Translations under genes and position numbers: made by a program
Notes under the pieces: generated by a model
What the model was told of the DNA's origin: nothing
What the model saw: only the letters and a program-made list of their open reading frames with translations
Databases searched by the model: none
Shown: positions 51,135 to 61,148 of the stretch, piece by piece
How positions within the stretch are numbered: the first letter of the stretch is position 1
Layout of the letters: every line of letters begins with the position of its first letter
Assembly: GCF_002849605.1 (NCBI RefSeq)
Contig: NZ_NPIB01000005.1
Location: forward strand, 1-64,000
Source of the DNA: Photobacterium carnosum
GTDB lineage: Bacteria > Pseudomonadota > Gammaproteobacteria > Enterobacterales > Vibrionaceae
Length of the DNA: 64,000 nucleotides
Direction: 5' to 3'

Positions 51135-53735
51135 GTGAAGTTCATAAAGCGATTACTAATACTTGCAATAATTTGCATCACTCTTGGAGTGGGTACAATT
51201 TTTGGTTTTTATTTATATCTAAAACCAGGCCTTCCAGATGTTGCTAAATTAAAAAACATAGAACTACAAACACCATTAAAAGTGTACAGTGCCGATGGTG
51301 AACTGATCTCACAGTTTGGTGAGAAACGTCGTATACCATTAACACTAAAACAAATGCCACCACTACTAGTCGATGGTTTTATTGCGACCGAAGACAGTCG
51401 TTTTTATGAACACCACGGTGTCGATCCGATTGGTATCGCACGTGCTGCTTTTGTAATGTTAATCTCTGGTCATGCTCGTCAAGGTGCCAGTACGATCACT
51501 CAACAACTTGCGCGTAACTTTTTCTTATCCAATAAAAAGACCTTCTCTCGTAAAATTCGTGAAGCATTTATTGCGATTCATATCGAGCAAATTTTAACGA
51601 AAGATCAAATTCTTGATCTTTATCTCAATAAAATTTATCTCGGTTACCGTTCTTATGGTGTTGGAGCAGCAGCACAAGTTTACTTTGGTAAAGATGTTAA
51701 TCAGCTAACCTTAAGTGAAATGGCCGTGATTGCAGGCTTACCTAAAGCACCGTCAACCATGAACCCTATTTACTCTATCGATCGCGCGACAACTCGTCGT
51801 AATGTGGTACTTGATCGCATGTTTAAAGAAGGTTACATCACCCAAGCACAAATGGATCAAGCACGTTCAGAGCCGATTGTTTCCCGTTACCACCGTACTG
51901 AAATCCAATTATATGCACCCTATGTGGCAGAACGTGCACGTGCATGGATGGTTCACCGTTATGGTGAAGATGCTTACACCAAAGGCATGGATGTTTACAC
52001 GACTGTTAACGCTAAATTACAGCACGCGGCTCAACAATCTGCGGTTGATAATCTGCTAAGTTACGATGAACGTCATGGTTATCGTGGTGCAACAGCAGTG
52101 ATATGGAAACCAGGTCAAACACCACTTAATGCGAACCAGATCGTTGAGAAGCTAAGTAACCAACCGACTTATGGTGAATTAGTGCCAGCCGTCGTCACTC
52201 AAGTTCAGCATCAATCAGTGACCGTCGTTACCAAGACTGGAGAAACCGTTGCCTTAAACTGGAATGGTATGAAATGGGCGCGTAAGTTCCAGACTAATAG
52301 TTCTCAAGGACCAGCACCAACGACAGCGGCTCAAATCTTAACTGCGGGTCAGCAAATCTGGGTCCAAAATAAAGCTACAACAGTTGCCGCTACTGCTGAC
52401 ACAGCAGCAATAACAACTAGCCATTGGGTATTAAGCCAAGTTCCAGGAGCCAATACCTCGTTTGTCGCAATGTCACCCGATAACGGCGCGATATTGGCAA
52501 TGATTGGTGGTTTTAACTACACCCAAAGTAAATTTAACCGTGCCACTCAATCTATTCGTCAGGTAGGTTCAGGGATTAAACCGTTTATTTACTCAGCGGC
52601 AATTCAAAAAGGAATGACATTAGCAACCCTCATCAATGATGCGCCGATCACTAAATGGGATAAGTGGCAAGGCACAGCGTGGCGACCAAAAAATGCTGAT
52701 GGTCGTTATGGTGGTCCGACACGTGCTCGTATTGGTTTAGCACGTTCAATTAACGTGATGGCTATTCGTGTATTACGTCTAGCCGGTTTAGATTACACCA
52801 TTAACTATCTAACCCGATTTGGCTTTAAACGCTCAGATCTTCCTCATGCAGAGCCATTAGCTTTAGGTGCGGGTAGTTTAACCCCACTAGAGTTAGCGCA
52901 AGGCTATTCTGTGTTTGCTAACGGTGGTTATGCAGTCAAACCCTTCTTAATCAATAAAGTTGATAATAGTAATGGTGAATTGATCTACAGTGCTAATCCT
53001 AAAATTGTTTGTAATGATGTTTGCCAAAGCCAAAATCCACAAGCGAAAATGCAAGTAGCACTCGCAACGGCAGCAGCAACGGCCACTGAAAATGCACCTG
53101 CAAATAAACCATTACCACCTATCGTTGAAAAACCAACATTAGAACAACTAGAGCAAGTGATCACCCCACCAGCAGTACGTTATGCACCTGAAGTGATCAG
53201 TGAACAAAATGCGTTCCTTGTCCGTCAAATGTTAATCAGTAATATTTGGGGGGAACCCGGCCATCCTTACGGCACAGGTTTTAGAGCTCGCGTGCTGGGT
53301 CGCCATGATATTGGTGGCAAAACAGGTACCACTAACGACTCGAAAGATGCTTGGTATACCGGTTTTGGCCCTAATATTGTCGCTACAACATGGGTAGGTT
53401 TTGATAACCACCGTCATACATTAGGCCGCACTAGCTTTAATAAAAATCTCGGCAAAAACCAAGTTGCAGGTGGTGAGTACGGCGGTAATGCAGCACAACC
53501 AACATGGATCAATTTCATGCGTGTAGCACTGAAAAACACCCCAGAGCAGCCATTACAGATCCCAGCTGATATCGTTAAAGTACGTATTGATCGCGCAACA
53601 GGTAAACTGTCAGATCATGATGGTTCAAGCTCAATGTATGAGTACTTCATCAAGGGGACTGAGCCAACACAATCAGCTCGCCAAGTTACCTCTGAGCAGA
53701 AGTTTGATACTGAAACGGCAGAAGAGTTATTCTAA
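51135..53735 (+). CDS. mrcA: Penicillin-binding protein 1A
   Basis: PBP1A polymerises and cross-links peptidoglycan. The 866-residue product has a short N-terminal membrane anchor (LLILAIICITLGVGTIFGFY). The GT51 transglycosylase domain has FIATEDSRFYEHHGVDPIG (catalytic Glu) and GASTITQQLARNFFL. An OB-like insert follows, then the transpeptidase domain with the active serine in QVGSGIKPFIYSAA (about residue 480), SIN in LARSINVMAIRV, and KTGTT near residue 730. The start is GTG with GGGA upstream. It is divergent from pilM, the known arrangement. Confidence 0.96.
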   Translation: MKFIKRLLILAIICITLGVGTIFGFYLYLKPGLPDVAKLKNIELQTPLKVYSADGELISQFGEKRRIPLTLKQMPPLLVDGFIATEDSRFYEHHGVDPIGIARAAFVMLISGHARQGASTITQQLARNFFLSNKKTFSRKIREAFIAIHIEQILTKDQILDLYLNKIYLGYRSYGVGAAAQVYFGKDVNQLTLSEMAVIAGLPKAPSTMNPIYSIDRATTRRNVVLDRMFKEGYITQAQMDQARSEPIVSRYHRTEIQLYAPYVAERARAWMVHRYGEDAYTKGMDVYTTVNAKLQHAAQQSAVDNLLSYDERHGYRGATAVIWKPGQTPLNANQIVEKLSNQPTYGELVPAVVTQVQHQSVTVVTKTGETVALNWNGMKWARKFQTNSSQGPAPTTAAQILTAGQQIWVQNKATTVAATADTAAITTSHWVLSQVPGANTSFVAMSPDNGAILAMIGGFNYTQSKFNRATQSIRQVGSGIKPFIYSAAIQKGMTLATLINDAPITKWDKWQGTAWRPKNADGRYGGPTRARIGLARSINVMAIRVLRLAGLDYTINYLTRFGFKRSDLPHAEPLALGAGSLTPLELAQGYSVFANGGYAVKPFLINKVDNSNGELIYSANPKIVCNDVCQSQNPQAKMQVALATAAATATENAPANKPLPPIVEKPTLEQLEQVITPPAVRYAPEVISEQNAFLVRQMLISNIWGEPGHPYGTGFRARVLGRHDIGGKTGTTNDSKDAWYTGFGPNIVATTWVGFDNHRHTLGRTSFNKNLGKNQVAGGEYGGNAAQPTWINFMRVALKNTPEQPLQIPADIVKVRIDRATGKLSDHDGSSSMYEYFIKGTEPTQSARQVTSEQKFDTETAEELF

Positions 53736-53755
53736 TTACGGTTTATAACCGCAAT

Positions 53756-53788
53756 CAAAAAGAGCGCCAATAGGCGCTCTTTTTTTAT
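53756..53788. terminator. Bidirectional terminator between mrcA and oxyR
   Basis: The stem AGAGCGCC-AATA-GGCGCTCT has an A-run before and seven T after, so it serves mrcA (plus) and can also serve oxyR (minus). Confidence 0.92.
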
Positions 53789-53818
53789 CTAAAATATTAA
53801 TTAGCAATCATGAATATT

Positions 53819-54730
53819 TTATTTTTGAACGTGTTTCTCGAAAATATCAGGCATTTTAGATTTGATGGTCTCAGCTAATTTTTCATAGCGTGATTTAAGC
53901 GGTGAGCCAGGACGGTAGGCTAACGTAATCAACCGAGTTGGTTGCGGATGCTCTGCAGCAATATAACAAACGCCATCACGACAATGTTCTTTAGGTGTTG
54001 CTAACTGCGGTAGCAAAGTAATACCGCTTCCTGCAGCAACCATGTTACGTAACGTTTCAAGACTGGTGGCTTTAAAACGACCATCATCACGCGCCCCTGC
54101 GGCAAAACAGAAACCCAATGCTTGATTACGCAAACAGTGCCCATCTTCTAACATCAGCAAGGTTTCACCATGTAAACGTGACATATCAATTTCTTTCTCT
54201 TGTGCCCATTGGTGAGTTTCAGGCACAGCAAGCATCATTGGCTCATCATACAATGGCAACTCAATAAAAGGTTCGCTCTCTTTGACTGATGCTAAAATCA
54301 TGCAGTCGAGCTTACCTTCTTCAAGTTGCTGTACCAACTGATGAGTTTGAGCTTCATGTAAAAAGAGTTCTAGCTCAGGGAACGCTTCTTTAAGCGTTGG
54401 AATGATTTGCGGTAATAAATATGGACCGACGGTTGGAATAAAGCCAATATGTAACGGACCGGCCATGCTTTCTCCTTGTAAACTAGCAAGTTCGGTCAAT
54501 ATTTTGACCTCAAGCAACACTTTTTGAGCTTGAGCGACTAGACTCAATCCCGCATCGGTAAAAAGTACGCGACGACTGGTTCGTTCTAACAACGATACCC
54601 CTAGTTCATCTTCTAATTTACGAATTTGACCACTTAGGGTTGGCTGACTGACGTAACATGCTTCAGCGGCTTTACGGAAATGCTTATGTTCAGATAGGGC
54701 GACAAGGTACTCAAGATCTCGAATATTCAT
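53819..54730 (-). CDS. oxyR: Hydrogen peroxide-inducible regulator OxyR
   Basis: OxyR is a LysR-type activator switched by a disulfide. The 303-residue product has the HTH AAEACYVSQPTLSGQIRKLE (about residues 21-40). The sensing cysteines are in EDGHCLRNQALGFCFAAG, matching Cys199 and Cys208 of E. coli. The effector domain has IGFIPTVGPYLLPQIIPTLK. It is divergent from a peroxiredoxin-glutaredoxin gene with an OxyR-type operator directly upstream. The usual LysR habit of autoregulation is therefore likely. Confidence 0.97.
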   Translation of the reverse strand: MNIRDLEYLVALSEHKHFRKAAEACYVSQPTLSGQIRKLEDELGVSLLERTSRRVLFTDAGLSLVAQAQKVLLEVKILTELASLQGESMAGPLHIGFIPTVGPYLLPQIIPTLKEAFPELELFLHEAQTHQLVQQLEEGKLDCMILASVKESEPFIELPLYDEPMMLAVPETHQWAQEKEIDMSRLHGETLLMLEDGHCLRNQALGFCFAAGARDDGRFKATSLETLRNMVAAGSGITLLPQLATPKEHCRDGVCYIAAEHPQPTRLITLAYRPGSPLKSRYEKLAETIKSKMPDIFEKHVQK

Positions 54731-54745
54731 TAGCTAGGGCTACCG

Positions 54746-54782
54746 ATAGGAATTAACTATTAAAACCATAGCAGTAAACGAT
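54746..54782. promoter_or_regulatory. OxyR operator between oxyR and the hybrid peroxiredoxin gene
   Basis: Two half-sites, ATAG-N7-CTAT (54746-54760) and ATAG-N7-CGAT (54768-54782), are separated by exactly seven bases. This is the layout of the known OxyR tetramer site (ATAG-N7-CTAT, N7, repeated). It ends just before the expected -35 of a promoter with -10 CATAAT at 54806-54811 reading towards the peroxiredoxin gene. It also lies 16 bases upstream of the oxyR start codon. Confidence 0.75.
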
Positions 54783-54889
54783 TAGAACTATCAAGAGTAA
54801 AATCGCATAATTACTTCATCAATATGGAGACCATATTAACGAAGCTCCGATTGCATTAAATTAATTTATATTTTTTAAGGAATCACATT

Positions 54890-55618
54890 ATGTTCGCATC
54901 TAAAGAAGGTCAGCCAGTACCTCAAGTTACTTTCCACACTCGTAAGGGTGATCAATGGATTGACGTAACAACTAATGAGTTATTTGCTAATAAAACTGTG
55001 GTTGTATTTAGCCTACCCGGCGCATTTACACCAACATGTTCTTCTAGCCACCTACCTCGCTACAACGAGTTAGCTTCAGTGTTTACTGATAATGGCGTTG
55101 ACGACATTCTATGTGTATCGGTTAACGATACGTTCGTAATGAATGCATGGAAAGCAGATCAAGAAGCAACAAACATCACCTTTATTCCTGATGGTAACGG
55201 TGAGTTCACTAACGGCATGGGCATGTTAGTTGAAAAAGATGACCTAGGTTTTGGTGCACGTTCATGGCGTTACAGCATGCTAGTTAAAAATGGCATCGTT
55301 GAGAAAATGTTTGTTGAAAATGAAGAACCAGGCGACCCGTTCAAAGTTTCTGACGCAGACACTATGCTGAGCTACATTGCACCAAAACAAAAACTACAAG
55401 AATCAATCACTGTATTCTCTAAGCCCGGTTGTCCTTTCTGTGTTAAAGCAAAACAGAATCTGATCGACAAAGGTCTACAGTATGAAGAAATCATTCTAGG
55501 TAAAGATGCGACAACCGTTTCTTTACGTGCAATTACTGGCCGTAGTACTGTTCCTCAAGTATTCATTGGTGGTAAGCACATTGGCGGTAGCGAAGAGTTA
55601 GAAATCTTCTTAGGCTAA
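54890..55618 (+). CDS. Peroxiredoxin-glutaredoxin hybrid (hyPrx5)
   Basis: This protein reduces peroxides with glutathione through a fused glutaredoxin, as known for the Haemophilus homologue. Residues about 1-160 are a Prx5 domain with the peroxidatic cysteine in [17 protein letters not shown] (about Cys49). Residues about 170-242 are a glutaredoxin with the redox motif CPFC in [12 protein letters not shown], then [17 protein letters not shown]. The 242-residue length fits. It is divergent from oxyR with a shared OxyR site. AAGGA lies 11 bases before the ATG. Confidence 0.96.
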   Translation: MFASKEGQPVPQVTFHTRKGDQWIDVTTNELFANKTVVVFSLPGAFTPTCSSSHLPRYNELASVFTDNGVDDILCVSVNDTFVMNAWKADQEATNITFIPDGNGEFTNGMGMLVEKDDLGFGARSWRYSMLVKNGIVEKMFVENEEPGDPFKVSDADTMLSYIAPKQKLQESITVFSKPGCPFCVKAKQNLIDKGLQYEEIILGKDATTVSLRAITGRSTVPQVFIGGKHIGGSEELEIFLG

Positions 55619-55642
55619 TACCACCGTTAAACCGTTAGCAAG

Positions 55643-55673
55643 AAGCCCTCCTTTCACATTGAAATGAGGGCTT
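55643..55673. terminator. Hairpin between the hybrid peroxiredoxin gene and argH
   Basis: The arms AAGCCCTC and GAGGGCTT, with inner TTTCA / TGAAA pairing, form a stable stem between the two convergent genes. Neither side has a clear T-run, so it may act as a weak bidirectional terminator or an mRNA-end stabiliser. Confidence 0.55.
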
Positions 55674-55708
55674 CCTCATGTTAATAAGCGAATTTTTATT
55701 ATAATGAA

Positions 55709-57586
55709 TTAAGCAACATTCACCGTTTGAATGTGTTGAGCTTTATCGAGCAAAACGTCTAAAGCCACTTCATCACACGCATGCTGACGAAGACAACGCT
55801 CGCAATCTTTCATTACCTTCTCAGGCAACAATGTTTTTGACGTCGGCGTAAAACCACGTTTCATAAAAAACTCAGGCACTCGGGTTAACACAAATACTTT
55901 TTTAATCGCCATTTGTGTCGCTTTATCCAGCAAATGTTCAACAATGGCTTTACCCTGCCCTTGTTGTTGCCAACCCGCTTCAACCCCTAAAGATCGTATT
56001 TCAGCCAGCCCTGAATCATAAACATACAGAGATGCACATCCTGTAACCACCCCGTGATTTTCAGCCACAGCAAATGAACCAATATCACGCACTAACTCAT
56101 TACGATTACGTGGTAAGTTCTCACCCAACCCCGCCCAATACACCACCATGCCTTCGATAGCATCAAGATCAGTGAGTCGTGCGCCTCGTACTTTAACATT
56201 AGGCGAATAACGTTTATCAAGCCGCCTTTCCGCTTGACCAATGGCATAATCAACTTGATTTGGCGCAACACCACCTAAAGCACACCGTTTATCTAAACAT
56301 GATTCAATGGTCAGAATCGAATAAACATCATTTTCAATTACTGTTGAAAATTGTTTCATCTCCTCAAGAGAGAGTTCTTCTAACGCGCACCCTTTCGCAA
56401 TTGCAGCGACAACTGCAACCCCAACAATATGGTGAGCTTCACGAAAAGGAATGCCTTTTGCCACTAAATAATCGGCTAACTCGGTCGCATTTGAATAACC
56501 TTGCATCGCCGCTTCTAAAGTACGATCTTGATTAATCTTGATCCCTTCAAAACATAATGCAGCCATTTCCATACAATCATGCCAGCTATCTAACGCATCA
56601 AATAGCCCTTCTTTGTCTTCTTGCATGTCTTTGTTATAAGCCAGCGGTAATGCCTTAACCGTCATCATCATCGCCGCCATCGCACCATACACACGGCCAC
56701 ATTTACCACGAATCAATTCGAGGGCATCCGGATTTTTCTTTTGCGGCATCAATGATGAGCCAGACGTCACCGCATCATCAAGTTCAATGAAATTGGATTC
56801 GCCAGAGTTATAAAAAATTAAATCTTCTGCCATTCGAGATAAATGCAGCATTGAAATCGATGCGGTAGACAATAATTCCATCACATGATCACGATCAGAC
56901 ACCGAATCAAGACTATTACGGGTTGCTCGCTGAAAGCCAAGGTTATGCGCTAACACTTCACGATCTATCGGATAAGCGGTTCCTGCCAGCGCCCCAGAAC
57001 CTAATGGACAGGTATCAAGTCGCGTCATGGCATCGTCCAATCGTGAATGATCACGCTCTAGCATTTCCACATAGGCTAAACACCAATGGGCAAAGGTGAC
57101 AGGTTGCGCCCGTTGCAAATGAGTATATCCAGGTAGCACGGTTGCTTGATGCTGGCGCGCGACAGTAACTAACTGTTGCTGTAATTTATCCAGCATCAAC
57201 AATAATTGTTGCCCTTGCTGACGGCACCACAGTTTAAGATCTGTTGCCACCTGATCATTACGCGAACGACCCGTGTGCAATTTTTTACCCAAATCCCCGA
57301 CCTTAGCAATCAACTGATGTTCCACCCAGCTGTGAATATCTTCAGCATCAGAAGCAAGGATTTGCTCAGGATCTTCCATTACCGCTAATTTGAGTTCATT
57401 AAGTGCCAATTCAAGCTGTTGTTGCTCTGTTTCCGTTAACACATTCACTTGGCGTAGGGCTTTTGACCAAGCTATTGAACCGACAATATCTTGCTCTGCG
57501 AGTCGATAGTCAAAACGCAACGAATCATTAAATTGTTTAAATCTGATGTCAGCTGCCTGACTAAACCGCCCTCCCCATAATGCCAT
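55709..57586 (-). CDS. argH: Argininosuccinate lyase fused to N-acetyltransferase, ArgH(A)
   Basis: Residues about 1-460 are argininosuccinate lyase, which releases arginine and fumarate. They include [34 protein letters not shown] and the signature [20 protein letters not shown]. Residues about 470-625 are a GNAT acetyltransferase with [20 protein letters not shown], matching the ArgA-like domain known as argH(A) in vibrios. The protein may therefore carry out both the first and the last steps of arginine synthesis. The ATG at 57586 has AAGGAG seven bases upstream; an upstream start is rejected. It is the last gene of argCBGH. Confidence 0.95.
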   Translation of the reverse strand: MALWGGRFSQAADIRFKQFNDSLRFDYRLAEQDIVGSIAWSKALRQVNVLTETEQQQLELALNELKLAVMEDPEQILASDAEDIHSWVEHQLIAKVGDLGKKLHTGRSRNDQVATDLKLWCRQQGQQLLLMLDKLQQQLVTVARQHQATVLPGYTHLQRAQPVTFAHWCLAYVEMLERDHSRLDDAMTRLDTCPLGSGALAGTAYPIDREVLAHNLGFQRATRNSLDSVSDRDHVMELLSTASISMLHLSRMAEDLIFYNSGESNFIELDDAVTSGSSLMPQKKNPDALELIRGKCGRVYGAMAAMMMTVKALPLAYNKDMQEDKEGLFDALDSWHDCMEMAALCFEGIKINQDRTLEAAMQGYSNATELADYLVAKGIPFREAHHIVGVAVVAAIAKGCALEELSLEEMKQFSTVIENDVYSILTIESCLDKRCALGGVAPNQVDYAIGQAERRLDKRYSPNVKVRGARLTDLDAIEGMVVYWAGLGENLPRNRNELVRDIGSFAVAENHGVVTGCASLYVYDSGLAEIRSLGVEAGWQQQGQGKAIVEHLLDKATQMAIKKVFVLTRVPEFFMKRGFTPTSKTLLPEKVMKDCERCLRQHACDEVALDVLLDKAQHIQTVNVA

Positions 57587-57684
57587 GGTGAATCTCCTTA
57601 TTCTGTCCAACGAAATAATATTGAGAAGCTTACGCTGCAACGAATATCATCGTCGCTCTAGCGTAAGCTACAATCTTGAATTAA

Positions 57685-58890
57685 TTATTTTTGACTGTTA
57701 AGCGCACGAATGCGGCTTGCCAAAGAATACAAACGAATAAAACCACCAGCATGGCTATGATCATAAACATCATCTTCACCAAACGTTGCAAACTCTTCAG
57801 AGTACAAACTATTGAGTGAACGCTTTTGAGTAACGGTCGCTTGCCCCTTATAAAGTTGAATCACCACTTCACCCGTCACATCTTGTGCCAGCGTATTCGC
57901 CGCGGCTAACAACGATTGACACAATGGTGTAAACCAACGGCCATCATAAATAAGGTGTGATGCTTTAAGCCCAATGGTTTGACGGAACTCAAACGATTCT
58001 TTATCAAGCACTAATTGCTCAACCGCACGCAGTGCTTCCATCATGATGGTGCCACCCGGAGTTTCATAGCAACCACGCGATTTAATTCCTACGAGACGGT
58101 TCTCAACAATATCAATCCGTCCAATACCGTGTTCTATGCCTTTACCATTCAGATAATGAAGCGCGTTATACGGTGTCATCGGCTTACCATCTACGGCGAC
58201 CACTTCACCTTTTTCAACGAGCACCGATACCGTTTCAGCTACATCAGGCGCTTGCTGTGGATCTTTAGTCCACACCCAACATAATTCATTAGGTGCATTC
58301 CACGTATTTTCAAGCACGCCACCTTCAGTGGAAACATGCCATGCATTAGCATCACGTGAATAAATTTTTTCTAACGATGCGGTACAAGGAATATTACGTT
58401 CAGCCAAATAATCAAGCAGTGCTTCACGACTACGTAAATTCCACTCACGCCATGGCGCAATCACGGTCAGTTGTGGTGCAAGAGCAGCAAACGCTCCTTC
58501 AAAACGGACCTGATCATTACCTTTCCCCGTACAGCCATGACACAACGCATCAGCACCAATTTCTAATGCACACTCTACTTGCGCCTTAGCAATAATCGGA
58601 CGCGCCATTGAGGTGCCTAGTAAATATTTACCTTCGTAAATTGCCCCAGTTTTAAGGGATGGATAAATATAATCTTTTACCATCTCTTCTTTTAAATCAG
58701 CGATGTAACATGCAGAGGCACCAGAGGCGATGGCTTTTTCTTCAATACCAACCAACTCTTCTTCACCTTGACCAACATCTGCCACAAATGCGACCACTTC
58801 ACAATCATAGTTTTCTTTTAACCATGGAATAATGGCTGAAGTATCTAAACCACCTGAATAGGCCAATACCACTTTATTAATTTTACTCAT
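57685..58890 (-). CDS. argG: Argininosuccinate synthase
   Basis: ArgG joins citrulline and aspartate with ATP. The 401-residue product begins [20 protein letters not shown], with the PP-loop SGGLDTS. It has [16 protein letters not shown] and GVYETPGG-like [17 protein letters not shown]. The length is that of the common bacterial type, shorter than the E. coli enzyme (447). It lies 98 bases before argH and 118 after argB. Its ATG has GGAG upstream. Confidence 0.97.
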   Translation of the reverse strand: MSKINKVVLAYSGGLDTSAIIPWLKENYDCEVVAFVADVGQGEEELVGIEEKAIASGASACYIADLKEEMVKDYIYPSLKTGAIYEGKYLLGTSMARPIIAKAQVECALEIGADALCHGCTGKGNDQVRFEGAFAALAPQLTVIAPWREWNLRSREALLDYLAERNIPCTASLEKIYSRDANAWHVSTEGGVLENTWNAPNELCWVWTKDPQQAPDVAETVSVLVEKGEVVAVDGKPMTPYNALHYLNGKGIEHGIGRIDIVENRLVGIKSRGCYETPGGTIMMEALRAVEQLVLDKESFEFRQTIGLKASHLIYDGRWFTPLCQSLLAAANTLAQDVTGEVVIQLYKGQATVTQKRSLNSLYSEEFATFGEDDVYDHSHAGGFIRLYSLASRIRALNSQK

Positions 58891-58967
58891 CTGCTGCTCT
58901 CCTTTTCAGCCTTGTCGCGGTCATCCCGTTCAGGCACTATTTTCAAAAAATATTAATTCGTCGTCAT

Positions 58968-59002
58968 AAATCAAGTCATCTAAATCAAGTCATCTAAATC
59001 AA
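58968..59002. repeat. 14-bp direct repeat between argB and argG
   Basis: AAATCAAGTCATCT occurs twice in a row and then half again (AAATCAA), ending about ten bases before the argB stop region. It is the only short tandem repeat in the arg operon spacers and has no evident function. Confidence 0.9.
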
Positions 59003-59008
59003 TGCTGT

Positions 59009-59803
59009 TTAATCACCCGCTGATGACAACGTAAATCGAGTCCCAATACTGTCGCCCGCTAATAAATCATTGAGCTTGTCGGGATAACGCCAACTGGCGA
59101 CTTCAATCGAACGCCCTAGTGCTTTAGCCGCTGTAAATGCCGCGCGCACTTTCACAATCATGCCATCGGTGATCACCGCTTGAGCAATTAACGCTTCCGC
59201 CTCAGATTCCGTTAGCTGCTTAATTAAATTACCTTTACCGTCAAGCACTCCCGTCACATCGGACAATAATACCAATTCACCACCAACAGCCGCAGCGACC
59301 GCGACCGCCGCTTGATCGGCATTAACATTCATCATTTCACCCCTATCATTAAGCCCAATAGAACTAATGATTGGCACAAAACCTAACTGCATAATTTGAC
59401 CCACTAAAGCACCGTTATTAGGCTCAGCATGACCGACAGCACCAAGTTCTGGATCTAATTGACTAACCGTACATAAACCGCCATCAGCTAAACTTAGTCC
59501 TACCGCAGCCACTCCCGCTTTAACGGCTTGCCCTTGCAGCATTTTATTAGCCGTGCCCGCTAGCGCGCCAGTAATCAAACCAATTTGATCGCTTGGCGTA
59601 ACCCGTAATCCTTGTTTTTTAACAGTTGGTAACTGCAATTTTTTCATAAGTTCATCAACGAGATAGCCACCACCATGAACAAATAAGATTGGACGCTGTG
59701 AACGGGATTGGTAAGCATTGATGGTTGAAAATAATCGTTCTAAGGTGAGATTACATTCCAGTGCAGCACCACCCAATTTAATCACTAAAGGGACTTGATT
59801 CAT
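59009..59803 (-). CDS. argB: Acetylglutamate kinase
   Basis: ArgB phosphorylates N-acetylglutamate. The 264-residue product begins [20 protein letters not shown] and has the glycine loop [16 protein letters not shown]. Further conserved parts are [20 protein letters not shown] and [16 protein letters not shown]. It lacks the long N-terminal helix that marks arginine-inhibited hexameric forms, so it is the short E. coli-like type. It lies 10 bases after argC. Confidence 0.96.
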   Translation of the reverse strand: MNQVPLVIKLGGAALECNLTLERLFSTINAYQSRSQRPILFVHGGGYLVDELMKKLQLPTVKKQGLRVTPSDQIGLITGALAGTANKMLQGQAVKAGVAAVGLSLADGGLCTVSQLDPELGAVGHAEPNNGALVGQIMQLGFVPIISSIGLNDRGEMMNVNADQAAVAVAAAVGGELVLLSDVTGVLDGKGNLIKQLTESEAEALIAQAVITDGMIVKVRAAFTAAKALGRSIEVASWRYPDKLNDLLAGDSIGTRFTLSSAGD

Positions 59804-59813
59804 TGTGTTACTC

Positions 59814-60827
59814 CTACACCAATGCGGTTAACTGAGGAAAGCCATTGCGAATATTTATGCATTGAACTGCTTGTGATGACGCCCCTTTCAATAAATTATC
59901 AATCGCGGCGGTTAAAATAATATGCTCACCTTGCACCTGCCAGCCGATATCACAAAAACAACTACCAACAACATCATCAAGTTTGGCGGTCTTATTTTTA
60001 AGCAAACGTACCGCATGCTGATCTGCTGCATTTAAATACGCAGATTCCATTGCGGCAGTCACCTCATCAGCGGTTACACCAATGGCTAATTTAGCGGTAA
60101 TGGTAGCTAAAATACCGCGTTTAAAATTCCCGAGATGAGGCGTAAAAATAATATCGCAATTAAGATGATGGGCAATTTCAGGCTGGTGTCGATGCGTAAA
60201 TAAGCCATAAGCCTGTAAGCTCACTTCACAAAAACTATTGGTCATTCTCGCTTTACGACCTGCACCCGACACACCACTAACCGCATTAATCACCGGCCAT
60301 TGATCGCAATCAAGTAGACCTGCAACGAGCAATGGTTTTAACGCTAATTGAGCGGCGGTGGGATAACACCCAGGAACGGCAACTAACTGAGCTTGACGAA
60401 TTTGATCATGATTCCATTCAGCTAAACCATAAACAGCATTCTCTAACCACTCATCATATTTGTGTTCAAAGTTATAATATTGACGATAAAAATCATCAGC
60501 TTTAACTCTAAACGCCCCTGATAAGTCAAACACCTGACACCCCAAATTAAGAAATTCAGCCGCAATATCATGGCTCACTTCATGGGCGGTTGCTAACAAC
60601 ACAATATCAATGTTTGCCGCAGCTGTTTTAATATCCGTTAGCGGCTGCAACGGTAAATCAACCACATCTCTTAACTGACCATGCAACGCACTCAATGGCT
60701 TTCCTGCATCAAGACTGGTGGCTGAAACGTACAAACCGCAAAGCGTTAACTGCGGATGACGATTCACTATTTTTGCCAGTTCTGCGCCGGTATAGCCACT
60801 GGCGCCAATAATAATCGTGTTTAACAT
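59814..60827 (-). CDS. argC: N-acetyl-gamma-glutamyl-phosphate reductase
   Basis: ArgC reduces acetylglutamyl phosphate with NADPH. The 337-residue product begins [20 protein letters not shown], the nucleotide-binding GASGYTG. It has the catalytic cysteine in [16 protein letters not shown] (about residue 156) and the [11 protein letters not shown] histidine segment. The ATG at 60827 is preferred over one four codons earlier. It heads argC-argB-argG-argH(A) behind a leader of about 285 bases. Confidence 0.96.
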   Translation of the reverse strand: MLNTIIIGASGYTGAELAKIVNRHPQLTLCGLYVSATSLDAGKPLSALHGQLRDVVDLPLQPLTDIKTAAANIDIVLLATAHEVSHDIAAEFLNLGCQVFDLSGAFRVKADDFYRQYYNFEHKYDEWLENAVYGLAEWNHDQIRQAQLVAVPGCYPTAAQLALKPLLVAGLLDCDQWPVINAVSGVSGAGRKARMTNSFCEVSLQAYGLFTHRHQPEIAHHLNCDIIFTPHLGNFKRGILATITAKLAIGVTADEVTAAMESAYLNAADQHAVRLLKNKTAKLDDVVGSCFCDIGWQVQGEHIILTAAIDNLLKGASSQAVQCINIRNGFPQLTALV

Positions 60828-60937
60828 CGCTAATTCCATATCGTAGTCGTGTTATCGAACCGTAATCAAATAATTGGATCTATGGCATAGGTAAATATAA
60901 TTGTCATAACGGCTAACGGAGGTGTGCTGTAAACAGC

Positions 60938-60980
60938 AAATAAAGGGCACGTAAAAGCGCCTAAGGCAAAAGACTTAGCG
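60938..60980 (-). promoter_or_regulatory. Overlapping hairpins after the arginine leader peptide
   Basis: On the minus strand, CGCTAAG (60974-60980, the last Arg codon and the stop) can pair with CTTAGGCG (60958-60965) with one bulged G. Alternatively GGCGC (60957-60961) can pair with GTGCC (60946-60950), followed by the T-rich run TTTATTT (60938-60944), a terminator-like form. The two share bases 60958-60961 and exclude each other. The stems are short, so this is a proposed, not proven, attenuator. Confidence 0.4.
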
Positions 60981-61022
60981 TCGTCGAAGGGAGATAAAGA
61001 GAGATGTGTAGATTGAGTCCAT
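60975..61022 (-). CDS. Candidate arginine leader peptide of the argCBGH operon
   Basis: A 15-codon frame reads MDSIYTSLFISLRRR and then TAA. The last three codons are CGA CGA CGC, all arginine. AGGAAG lies eight bases before the ATG, a good ribosome binding site. It lies inside the long argC leader, between the ArgR-type operator and the structural genes, and is followed by mutually exclusive hairpins. This is the classical form of an amino-acid attenuation leader, with arginine as the sensed residue. Expression is not shown by sequence alone. A longer overlapping frame (60866-61096) is judged a shadow. Confidence 0.55.
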   Translation of the reverse strand: MDSIYTSLFISLRRR

Positions 61023-61087
61023 GATAATAACTTCCTGCATAAACAATTAACCCTGAGCGTTCCATTGCTCAAAGACAAATAAATAGT

Positions 61088-61125
61088 CGTAACCATTTAT
61101 TCATAAATTTGAATTAATATGTTTA
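61088..61125 (-). promoter_or_regulatory. ArgR operator (two ARG boxes) of argC
   Basis: Two ARG-box-like 18-mers lie two bases apart. Their inner halves are exact (ATTCA at 61099-61103 and TGAAT at 61110-61114) while their outer halves are degenerate. This tandem layout is the known binding form of hexameric ArgR. They overlap the -10 and the expected transcription start of the argC promoter, a repressing position. Confidence 0.6.
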
Positions 61126-61148
61126 CTGGTTAAATTACATACTGTCAA
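61120..61148 (-). promoter_or_regulatory. argC promoter
   Basis: On the minus strand a perfect -35 TTGACA (61143-61148) is followed after 17 bases by TAAACA (61120-61125), a weak -10. Transcription would start near 61112 and give a leader of about 285 bases. The gap 60828-61454 also contains the ppc promoter region, and AT-rich sequence with no further gene at 61150-61370. No argE is seen. Confidence 0.55.

Noticed and set aside
60866..61096. 76-codon frame on the minus strand in the argC leader
   Set aside because: It has no good ribosome binding site and an odd composition, and it overlaps the better-supported 15-codon leader ORF in another frame. Treated as a shadow of conserved leader sequence.
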